From Skeletonema tropicum (taxonomy: Eukaryota; Bacillariophyta; Thalassiosirophyceae; Thalassiosirales; Thalassiosiraceae), in NCBI GenBank assembly GCA_037178625.1, contig CM074131.1, positions 4,216,001-4,280,000 on the forward strand: a DNA stretch of 64,000 nt, in the 5' to 3' direction. The position numbers and the translations under genes were made by a program. The notes below the pieces were generated by a model. The model was not told the DNA's origin. It saw only the letters and a list, made by a program, of their open reading frames with translations, and ran no database searches. This document shows positions 19,401-27,600 of this stretch, in pieces (the first letter of the stretch is position 1; each line of letters starts with the position of its first letter).

Positions 19401-20603
19401 GGGCTCTCAGCTGAAGCACGATGTCTCCTTGAAATTCCGACGGACGAGCTCTATGGGAAACCGACCTCTGAACTACAATACTGGTTGAACGCAGCGGTAG
19501 CAAGCAGGCAAGCTGCGGGGGATGAATCAGGCGGGCTTTTAGAGCCTCCTTCTGGGCAAGTCACGACTGGTGCCAAGCAACGAGAAGATCGCAAATCAAA
19601 GCCACAGGGTACTTCAAAGACTGCCGCACCTGCGCGCAAACCAAAAGCACTCGCTCCCATCTTTCTCCCGAAAAAAGCAAGGCGTCCAGCCCAGCCGAGC
19701 GCCCTACCTACCCAGCCTCCTACAACTCTACCACCGGCTGTGAGTCCACAACAACAGGACCGCATTGGGCTTCTGCAAAGGAACTCGGATGAAGACTTAC
19801 ACCGCTGTCAAGTTGGAGCCCTTTTGCGGGACGTGCCAGCTAATTTTCAGTTATGCCTCCAAGGAGGGGACAAGGTTCGGCGTGATGCAATGCGGTCTTT
19901 GCGACCCCCTCAGTGGCTCAATGATGAAGTTATCAATGGCTATCTCCTAAGAGTCCTCCTCCCAAAGGTGAATCGGCAACATGTCTACATCTTCAACTCA
20001 TTCTTCATGTCAACCCTCCTACGTACGGGGGCTGACGGCAGGTCTGCTCCGTCCTACAACTTTGACGGCGTTAAACGCTGGGGAAATCGTTTAAGGAGGA
20101 AGAATAAGATTTTGGGAGTGAAAGAGATCTTCGTGCCGATCAACCACTCTAGAAGTCACTGGCTATTACTCAGGGCGAATACAGAAACAAAGGTTATTAC
20201 CCTGTGGGATTCCCAAGGTAGGAAGCCGGGCAATCAATTGTATCTGACTACAATGTTAAGGTATTTGGGGGACAAATACAGTGAACTTCACGGGGTACCG
20301 AGTGACGATTGGAAAGCAGAGTGGTCACTAGTAGATGCCTCCAACAATTCTCCGAAACAAACCAATGGACACGACTGTGGATTGTTTGTCCTCGCTAATG
20401 CGACTATGCTGGCTCAGCAGATCCCTCTGTCCCCTTCCTCGTACAATGAGGGAGATTTCCAGCTGTTAGACACCCGAAGTAGGGTGGCGATGCTGTTGTG
20501 GCTAGCGAGTACCAACAGGCCTGTACCACCTGCAGTACGGGCAGTCCAATCGAGGCGGCGTCAACGCCAAACTCAGAGCAATGAGAGGAGCCGAAATGGC
20601 TAA
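16482..20603 (+). CDS. Retrotransposon ORF2, part 3: RT motif C, RNase H, zinc knuckle, Ulp1 protease
   Basis: About 1370 residues in the third frame (residues counted from 16491). It opens with reverse-transcriptase motif C (GILYVDDTNLW). RNase H lies at about 535-690: CTDGSY, RGEQLG, FCDNKG and HVKAHQDD give the acidic catalytic residues. A CCHC-like knuckle follows at about 798-813 (CPNCGCFETADHLNRC). A Pro-rich linker leads to a Ulp1/C48 cysteine peptidase at about 1138-1340: WLNDEVING, then HSRSHWLLL (His), LWDSQG (Asp) and TNGHDCGLFVL (Gln-region and Cys). Such peptidases cleave SUMO-like proteins. The frame stops at TAA 20601-20603, with an open basic tail beyond. Confidence 0.85.
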   Translation: MNQVGILYVDDTNLWEGLRADDDIISTSARGQESISDWAGALGETGGALKPDKCGVTIHDQTPDGKGGWCYTDQKAMPSDGEEVDMSELDDLIFHVPTTDGGSAQIDRLPSNKADNNLGLYARPDGKPDQHFEQMREKMTTWTAQIKSGQIPTRSVWMSYTNQLWSGLRYGLGACSASIPELKKGLMSADFYMLSNLGVNRSITKEWRYLPATFGGIGLYDLTVETAAATLSSFLQHYGTTSALGITLRAVMEHLQVEIGVPDCPFNYDFEVWGHLSTNAWAKALWEKIDELGIVLDLQYDDIPIPRSKDRAIMDCMVELGLRGTELQRVNRVRKAQEAMFLSDVTTPNGRYLEQYLLDGHWKDSPEGRLGKQRSTLEFGTEYPTEADWKLWKRSLQRLTDSKSLFLKEPLGDWINPSKRIWRHFLNTDTRTVEIHSDDTIYEYAHDVESNDRVSIMQPVRVLDEPASSVVPTTILEYEDGSIKLLAQGPPLASQPEVVAPTTFLERLRSKGGEWMWDSISFSSDPSWIVEAIQRGSLFCCTDGSYMKKLAPEICGAAWVFYCAESQQWLKGEFTEHSKWANSYRGEQLGMLAIHLILLTIEEHYGVPLSNANIFCDNKGTILTFSRKYDRVPGSAKNNDILRVLRKIQSVSALAHKLSHVKAHQDDSLGYACLALEARLNVDCDFRAKAAIKRAIENFSSLPVTLSLPLEAAVVIIDGIKQTADLAKDLRYHVGKVKARQFYADEQLLHPDIFDSVAWEPLRLLLDRRPKMFNLWYAKQCSGYCGTGQMITRYDKNASDKCPNCGCFETADHLNRCKSRIRRGLLLDSINDLQEWMEGHCTHTCIQKWLPLFISLQGSTLFVDMVHSQGWRMSQQMRRVGNSLDRIGWRNVMEGKVSKEFLQMQKEHLLKNHSFLTIDSWTSGFLDKLLSLTHTQWICRNLTKHHRTQGTKALASREEILKEIEHQLNLGSDGLSAEARCLLEIPTDELYGKPTSELQYWLNAAVASRQAAGDESGGLLEPPSGQVTTGAKQREDRKSKPQGTSKTAAPARKPKALAPIFLPKKARRPAQPSALPTQPPTTLPPAVSPQQQDRIGLLQRNSDEDLHRCQVGALLRDVPANFQLCLQGGDKVRRDAMRSLRPPQWLNDEVINGYLLRVLLPKVNRQHVYIFNSFFMSTLLRTGADGRSAPSYNFDGVKRWGNRLRRKNKILGVKEIFVPINHSRSHWLLLRANTETKVITLWDSQGRKPGNQLYLTTMLRYLGDKYSELHGVPSDDWKAEWSLVDASNNSPKQTNGHDCGLFVLANATMLAQQIPLSPSSYNEGDFQLLDTRSRVAMLLWLASTNRPVPPAVRAVQSRRRQRQTQSNERSRNG

Positions 20604-20894
20604 TCTAAGATCAAACCTCTTCCAGCAAAGAAAGCTTCTGCCGCAGTCAAGCACTCCAAAGGCAAGGAGCGCGCAAAGCGACGTCGCAACAACAAGCGAA
20701 TTATCCCGGGAGGTCCCAAAACTCGGGGGAAAATCTTGGTCACAGAACCCACGCCATTGCAACAGACACATTCACTATTGAACAAGAAACGCAAAGCAGA
20801 GTCCGTAGTTTTTGGGGAGGCCACATTGTTAGCTACCACTCAACGCCATGCTCCGCCGAAGAGGAAGAAACGGAAACAGCACCACCCTGACTGA
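20604..20894 (+). other. Open basic tail of ORF2 beyond an in-frame TAA
   Basis: In the same frame as part 3, 96 further codons run to TGA at 20892-20894. They are very rich in Lys and Arg (KERAKRRRNNKR, PPKRKKRKQHH), unlike a random 3' untranslated region. This suggests that ORF2 once ended here and that the TAA is a mutation or a read-through site. Confidence 0.5.
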
Positions 20895-21104
20895 AAGAAT
20901 TGAGTCCCAACTATGTGTCGCAGGAGCACTCTCACCTGGTTACAGACGCTTCGGCGTTTAAGAGGAGTCCTTGACTCCTACGGGAAGTTTCCCGTCTTGC
21001 TGTCTGGAAAGCCATTCGGCAATAGAAAAGACCGTACAGTTGTACCGAAGCAGGTCCCTTTTAGTATCATAGATATCTAATCTGATTAACTTTGTATTTA
21101 TTTA
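20895..21104 (+). other. 3' untranslated end of the non-LTR element
   Basis: No coding signal. The end, ...GATTAACTTTGTATTTATTTA, directly abuts the right target-site duplication; there is no A-tail and no simple repeat longer than (TTTA). Confidence 0.6.
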
Positions 21105-21121
21105 TAGAATCCTAATTTGAC
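21105..21121. repeat. Right target-site duplication of the non-LTR element
   Basis: Identical to 12023-12039 over 17 bases; the flanking bases differ on the element side, which fixes the length. Confidence 0.95.
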
Positions 21122-21440
21122 GCCCCAAATCGAAATCGGCTTCCAAACTCCAGATGTTGACGAATGTAGTAGTAAATCGACACATTGACCTCCAGTATTG
21201 CCATTATTACCATCATTTTCACCAATTTCGACAATAACAACAGCTCCTTCGCCTGACGGCTCCCTCGCTTCAACATCAGTCCCACTAATGATATTATCAT
21301 CGTCGTCAACTTCGATCAGCTCTTGCGCCTCCGGCTCACTCGCTCTTGTCATATTATTGTGTTATCATCATTGGCGATGGTGCTTTCATTATTCTCCTCT
21401 TCCATTGGCTCATCTCCCTTCGGTCGGCTCGCCACAACAT

Positions 21441-21522
21441 AACAACAACATCACTCCACCGCCGCCAGCTCACTCGACTTATAATTTATAATGATCGGCG
21501 GCGGTGGAGTGTTGTTGTTGTT
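21441..21522. repeat. 26-bp inverted repeat with one mismatch (array spacer)
   Basis: Arms 21441-21466 and 21497-21522 pair at 25 of 26 positions around a 30-base AT-rich loop. Present in the other units at 24679-24760 and 27920-28001. Confidence 0.85.
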
Positions 21523-21855
21523 TTGTCGTCACACAACAATCACACTCCTTCGCCTTCGGCTCACTCCACCAGGAGTTGCGGCGGTGGGGGCAGTGGTAGT
21601 TGTCATTATCCAAACTTCTTCTCCATTGTTGGCTGGCTCACCTCCCTTCGGTCGGCTCGCCTACTTCTACTTCTTCTCCACATCCACCGCCGCCGATGAT
21701 GACAAGAAGAACAACAACAAGAACCGAGTGAGCCGCAAGGCGAGGGAGCAGGAGAAGAAGGAGTTGTAATGAAGTAGTATTGTGGCGGTGGTGGAGTTAT
21801 GATGAGGAGGAGTGTTTGTATTGTTTGGAGTATTGATATTATTGTTAGTTGTTGT

Positions 21856-21900
21856 GGCGGTGGTGGATGATGTAATACAATGCTGACATCCACCACCGCC
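21856..21900. repeat. 14-bp perfect inverted repeat (array spacer)
   Basis: GGCGGTGGTGGATG (21856-21869) pairs with 21887-21900. Further GGCGGTGG or CCACCGCC words occur through the spacer. Copies at about 25094-25138 and 28335-28379. Confidence 0.85.
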
Positions 21901-22167
21901 GATGATGATGAGGCTGGTATCGTTCAATGTTGCGGCGGTGGTGGATTCATTATTGGATGGAATGAAGGGTAGTTTGAATTTGTGCCCAGCGCAGCCGAGG
22001 CAAGTTGATGGACTCCAATGTAATAAAGGAAGTGTATTGTGCGAGGGTGAGCGGTAGCGAAGCCGAGCTGTGATTAGTACTTGGATCTTGCATCATTAAA
22101 GTGGTCGCTTTTTGAGATGATTTTCGGCAATCAACCCATCATAGACGGCACTGTATTAAAAAGTCAA

Positions 22168-22455
22168 TTTTTCGCGAGGCCCTCGGCCGAGCAGTGTTTA
22201 TTGTTGCGTTAATAGTGGTACCGATCGATATTGTAGAGCTTGAAGAAAGCTTTTGATCAGTTGTTAATTTGTATTTTGGTCAAAATTTGAATTCGGATGT
22301 GAAATTCTGGCTCTGGATCCGAATTTGAAGCTGCTGGGCGGAAACTAACCCCGTCTTTGACCGGATCGATTCTTAAATTTGGCTCCAATCGGGCTCATTA
22401 TACGCCTAATCGATAGAGCTCGATGAGAGCTTTCCAAAACGCCACTGATCGTCTT
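22168..22455 (+). repeat. Dispersed ~300-bp repeat inside the array spacer
   Basis: Homologous to the diverged copy at 9676-9976. It includes a short hairpin (GGCC-CTC-GGCC) which in the other copy is GGGC-TTT-GCCC. Confidence 0.6.
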
Positions 22456-22947
22456 GATTGGGCGTCTAGGAGACAAGATATCAAAAGATACGGCTCCATG
22501 ATCATCGTGCAGTTCGAATCTGCTGCTCTTGCTTGGCTTGAGTTGATGATTTTTTGATTTGCTTGACACACACAGTTTTACCTGATTACAAACTTCTTGG
22601 TACATTGGGAGAAAGATAGTCTAGTTTGTCACCGCTTCACAGATTCTCTTGCTAGTATTTGGACTAAGTTAGGGAAAGACCTTTCGATTATAGATACGAG
22701 GCATTTGAATTTGGTTCACGGATCTGTCCGTGAACGAAGCGTGGCGTGAAGCTCACAGCTCAACTCATTCATTCAGCAGCAGAGCACGAGCACGAGCCGT
22801 TCAGCAACACGTTGAGCTTGCATGCTCTAGTCTGTCAAAGCACTACATATTCATATCTAACCGAGGCAGCAGCGGCAGCGGTGCCATGAATTAACGAGAC
22901 GCTATATTATATTCGATATCGTATCAGTAAAGTAGCTCTATCTTAGA

Positions 22948-24124
22948 ATGGCCCCTCGACTAATCGCCTCAGCTACAGCCGCAGCATCATGGGTGCATCG
23001 TCATCGTCGTACATCGCGATCCTCCTCTCGAAGTGAAAGTCGATCGTTACGTCTCCGTAATACTACTACTACTAGGACTACCAACAATGCTAACAATGCT
23101 AACAATGCTGATGATAGAGGAGCTCTAGGTCGACAATCATATTCAGAGGATATTCATCATCTCAGCGATGGAAGTGAAAGTGGAAGTGGCGGCAGTCTCA
23201 GTCAGTGCAGTGACAGTGACTTCGACTGCCAATCAGATTATTCATCAACAGCGGAGGAAATAATAATATCATCAAAGAACAATTATTGCAATAGCAATAC
23301 GAGTCGACGAAGAGCACGATCTACCATTCGAAAGTGCGAACAAAATCAAACAGCGAATCAAGTGAATACGAATAACTTGACAACTTCAACTGCGGCTGAC
23401 GATAACACTAGATCGTCTCGGTCTCGCACAGCTAAGCTGCATCTGCATCCTCATGCTCCGCAACAGCAACATGTACACCCCTCGCCCTCGCCCTCGCCCT
23501 CGCCCTCGCCCTCGTCACAACCATCATAGAAGTCGACGACGCCATCGAAGTTGCAGTGCTAGTCGGACTAACCATCATAATCATAGACATGATCATAGTC
23601 CACAAACACAGACTACTAACAATCAGAATATTACAGTATCAGTATGTCCGCCGATGCCGACATCAACACAGATACAGCCATCTGTATCAACGGTAATATC
23701 AACATCCAATACAAAAAGACGAAGTAGGAGCGCAAATTTAAATTTGATACGGAAGGAGACTTATACTTACTCGAACTTGAACTTCTATTCACCCTATCAA
23801 TATTATAATCATCCAAAGCATGATTCTAATCATGATATAAGAAGTATTGATCAAAACGAAACGAATGAGTGTGATGGAATGTCATTATTATTTGAGCAGC
23901 AGCAGTTGTTATTGCAGCAAAATAAAAGGCCATCATCATCATGTGCATCTGTCCAGATAGAGACAGGGAAGAATCATAATCATCAACAATTATCGTTTGA
24001 GGAGCAGCTGCTTCGTCAGCAGCCACTGTCATCATTCGAGCAGCAGTATCAGCATCAGCATCAGCATCAGCGACGTCATCATCCACCATCATCATCGAGC
24101 AACAACTTTCGTTTGATGAAGTAG
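22948..24124 (+). pseudogene. Array gene copy 1, frameshifted
   Basis: Starts at the same ATG as the intact copy at 26181 but lacks one A in ACAGCTAAAGCTGC at about 23433, so the first frame ends at 23529. The rest reads from about 23453 to 24124 in another frame. It also differs by fewer Asn-Ala repeats, a different Arg-Pro repeat number and an extra His-rich insertion near 23975. Probably not functional. Confidence 0.7.
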
Positions 24125-24359
24125 GAGCGATCATGATCATTATTTTATACGACAATCCACCATAATAATATTATTTTGAATAAACTATATGACGTTTTGG
24201 TCCATACCATAATATCCCTCCAAGCAATCGTATGAAGGCAATGAGTAGTGATTTAGAAAGCTCTCGTTGCGCTGTATCGATTGGTTGTAGTATCAAGACC
24301 GAATATCGATCCTTTGTCATTCATCTCAACTAAAGCGACTCCTAGAATCCTAATTTGAC

Positions 24360-27300
24360 GCCCCAAATCGAAATCGGCTTCCAAACTCCAGATGTTGACG
24401 AATGTAGTAGTAAATCGACACATTGACCTCCAGTATTGCCATTATTACCATCATTTTCACCAATTTCGACAATAACAACAGCTCCTTCGCCTGACGGCTC
24501 CCTCGCTTCAACATCAGTCCCACTAATGATATTATCATCGTCGTCAACTTCGATCAGCTCTTGCGCCTCCGGCTCACTCGCTCTTGTCATATTATTGTGT
24601 TATCATCATTGGCGATGGTGCTTTCATTATTCTCCTCTTCCATTGGCTCATCTCCCTTCGGTCGGCTCGCCACAACATAACAACAACATCACTCCACCGC
24701 CGCCAGCTCACTCGACTTATAATTTATAATGATCGGCGGCGGTGGAGTGTTGTTGTTGTTTTGTCGTCACACAACAATCACACTCCTTCGCCTTCGGCTC
24801 ACTCCACCAGGAGTTGCGGCGGTGGGGGCAGTGGTAGTTGTCATTATCCAAACTTCTTCTCCATTGTTGGCTGGCTCACCTCCCTTCGGTCGGCTCGCCT
24901 ACTTCTACTTCTTCTCCACATCCACCGCCGCCGATGATGACAAGAAGAACAACAACAAGAACCGAGTGAGCCGCAAGGCGAGGGAGCAGGAGAAGAAGGA
25001 GTTGTAATGAAGTAGTATTGTGGCGGTGGTGGAGTTATGATGAGGAGGAGTGTTTGTATTGTTTGGAGTATTGATATTATTGTTAGTTGTTGTGGCGGTG
25101 GTGGATGATGTAATACAATGCTGACATCCACCACCGCCGATGATGATGAGGCTGGTATCGTTCAATGTTGCGGCGGTGGTGGATTCATTATTGGATGGAA
25201 TGAAGGGTAGTTTGAATTTGTGCCCAGCGCAGCCGAGGCAAGTTGATGGACTCCAATGTAATAAAGGAAGTGTATTGTGCGAGGGTGAGCGGTAGCGAAG
25301 CCGAGCTGTGATTAGTACTTGGATCTTGCATCATTAAAGTGGTCGCTTTTTGAGATGATTTTCGGCAATCAACCCATCATAGACGGCACTGTATTAAAAA
25401 GTCAATTTTTCGCGAGGCCCTCGGCCGAGCAGTGTTTATTGTTGCGTTAATAGTGGTACCGATCGATATTGTAGAGCTTGAAGAAAGCTTTTGATCAGTT
25501 GTTAATTTGTATTTTGGTCAAAATTTGAATTCGGATGTGAAATTCTGGCTCTGGATCCGAATTTGAAGCTGCTGGGCGGAAACTAACCCCGTCTTTGACC
25601 GGATCGATTCTTAAATTTGGCTCCAATCGGGCTCATTATACGCCTAATCGATAGAGCTCGATGAGAGCTTTCCAAAACGCCACTGATCGTCTTGATTGGG
25701 CGTCTAGGAGACAAGATATCAAAAGATACGGCTCCATGATCATCGTGCAGTTCGAATCTGCTGCTCTTGCTTGGCTTGAGTTGATGATTTTTTGATTTGC
25801 TGACACACACAGTTTTACCTGATTACAAACTTCTTGGTACATTGGGAGAAAGATAGTCTAGTTTGTCACCGCTTCACAGATTCTCTTGCTAGTATTTGGA
25901 CTAAGTTAGGGAAAGACCTTTCGATTATAGATACGAGGCATTTGAATTTGGTTCACGGATCTGTCCGTGAACGAAGCGTGGCGTGAAGCTCACAGCTCAA
26001 CTCATTCATTCAGCAGCAGAGCACGAGCACGAGCCGTTCAGCAACACGTTGAGCTTGCATGCTCTGTCTGTCAAAGCACTACATATTCATATCTAACCGA
26101 GGCAGCAGCGGCAGCGGTGCCATGAATTAACGAGACGCTATATTATATTCGATATTATCGTAAAGTAGCTCTATCTTAGAATGGCCCCTCGACTAATCGC
26201 CTCAGCTACAGCCGCAGCATCATGGGTGCATCGTCATCGTCGTACATCGCGATCCTCCTCTCGAAGTGAAAGTCGATCGTTACGTCTCCGTAATACTACT
26301 ACTACTAGGACTACCAACAATGCTAACAATGCTAACAATGCTAACAATGCTGATGATAGAGGAGCTCTAGGTCGACAATCATATTCAGAGGATATTCATC
26401 ATCTCAGCGATGGAAGTGAAAGTGGAAGTGGCGGCAGTCTCAGTCAGTGCAGTGACAGTGACTTCGACTGCCAATCAGATTATTCATCAACAGCGGAGGA
26501 AATAATAATATCATCAAAGAACAATTATTGCAATAGCAATACGAGTCGACGAAGAGCACGATCTACCATTCGAAAGTGCGAACAAAATCAAACAGCGAAT
26601 CAAGTGAATACGAATAACTTGACAACTTCAACTGCGGCTGACGATAACACTAGATCGTCTCGGTCTCGCACAGCTAAAGCTGCATCTGCATCCTCATGCT
26701 CCGCAACAACATATACACCCCCTCGCCCTCGCCCTCGCCCTCGCCCTCGCCCTCGCCCTCGTCACAACCATCATAGAAGTCGACGACGCCATCGAAGTTG
26801 CAGTGCTAGTCGGACTAACCATCATAATCATAGACATGATCATAGTCCACAAACACAGACTACTAACAATCAGAATATTACAGTATCAGTATGTCCGCCG
26901 ATGCCGACATCAACACAGATACAGCCATCTGTATCAACGGTAATATCAACATCCAATACAAAAAGACGAAGTAGGAGCGCAAATTTAAATTTGATACGGA
27001 AGGAGACTTATACTTACTCGAACTTGAACTTCTATTCACCCTATCAATATTATAATCATCCAAAGCATGATTCTAATCATGATATAAGAAGTATTGATCA
27101 AAACGAAACGAATGACTGTGATGGAATGTCATTATTATTTGAGCAGCAGCAGTTGTTATTGCAGCAAAATAAAAGGCCATCATCATCATGTGCATCTGTC
27201 CAGATAGAGACAGGGAAGAAGAATAATCAACAATTATCGTTTGAGGAGCAGCTGCTTCGTCAGCAGCCACTGTCATTTGAGCAGCAGTATCAGCATCAGC

Positions 27301-27600
27301 ATCAGCATCAGCGACGTCATCATCCACCATCATCATCGAGCAACAACTTTCGTTTGATGAAGTAGGAGCGATCATGATCATTATTTTATACGACAATCCA
27401 CCATAATAATATTATTTTGAATAAACTATATGACGTTTTGGTCCATACCATAATATCCCTCCAAGCAATCGTATGAAGGCAATGAGTAGTGATTTAGAAA
27501 GCTCTCGTTGCGCTGTATCGATTGGTTGTAGTATCAAGACCGAATATCGATCCTTTGTCATTCATCTCAACTAAAGCGACTCCTAGAATCCTAATTTGAC
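24360..27600 (+). repeat. Array unit 2 (3241 bp)
   Basis: Second complete unit; the only one with an uninterrupted copy of the gene. It contains an unoccupied version of the retrotransposon target at its left border (24343-24359). Confidence 0.9.
26181..27365 (+). CDS. Array gene copy 2, intact low-complexity protein
   Basis: 394 residues, no recognised family. In order: an Arg/Ser-rich N-terminus (HRHRRTSRSSSRSESRS), an (Asn-Asn-Ala) repeat, an acidic Ser-rich part (SDSDFDCQSDYSS), a (Arg-Pro)n run encoded by a CGCCCT microsatellite, a basic His/Arg region, and a Gln-rich C-terminus with the repeated word FEEQLLRQQ. RS-like and Gln-rich composition suggests a nuclear, RNA- or protein-binding, disordered protein, but this is inference. 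Copy number and microsatellite lengths vary between units. Compared with the gene at 29424-32899 it lacks the long C-terminal part, so even the intact copy is a truncated derivative. Confidence 0.55.
   Translation: MAPRLIASATAAASWVHRHRRTSRSSSRSESRSLRLRNTTTTRTTNNANNANNANNADDRGALGRQSYSEDIHHLSDGSESGSGGSLSQCSDSDFDCQSDYSSTAEEIIISSKNNYCNSNTSRRRARSTIRKCEQNQTANQVNTNNLTTSTAADDNTRSSRSRTAKAASASSCSATTYTPPRPRPRPRPRPRPRHNHHRSRRRHRSCSASRTNHHNHRHDHSPQTQTTNNQNITVSVCPPMPTSTQIQPSVSTVISTSNTKRRSRSANLNLIRKETYTYSNLNFYSPYQYYNHPKHDSNHDIRSIDQNETNDCDGMSLLFEQQQLLLQQNKRPSSSCASVQIETGKKNNQQLSFEEQLLRQQPLSFEQQYQHQHQHQRRHHPPSSSSNNFRLMK

Larger units (their letters stand above)
12040..21104 (+). mobile_element. Non-LTR retrotransposon, 9.07 kb, with C-terminal Ulp1-type protease
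   Basis: Boundaries are fixed by a perfect 17-bp target-site duplication and by two empty sites in neighbouring array units. Contents: a 95-bp leader, ORF1 (12135-13529), ORF2 starting at 13529 in a TAATG overlap, and a 3' region ending ...TTTGTATTTATTTA with no poly(A). ORF2 encodes endonuclease, reverse transcriptase, RNase H, zinc knuckle and Ulp1 peptidase. Two single-base losses in A-runs (about 15935 and 16477-16482) and one in-frame TAA (20601-20603) break it. It appears full-length. Clade assignment would need a reverse-transcriptase phylogeny. Confidence 0.9.
21122..24359 (+). repeat. Array unit 1 (3238 bp)
   Basis: Nearly identical to 24360-27600 and 27601-30509. About 1.83 kb of non-coding spacer, rich in inverted repeats and short GC-rich words, is followed by the gene copy. 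A frame-breaking one-base loss lies at about 23433. Confidence 0.9.

Noticed and set aside
22495..22520. GTTCGAATC word as a tRNA B-box
   Set aside because: No A-box, no acceptor stem or cloverleaf around it.
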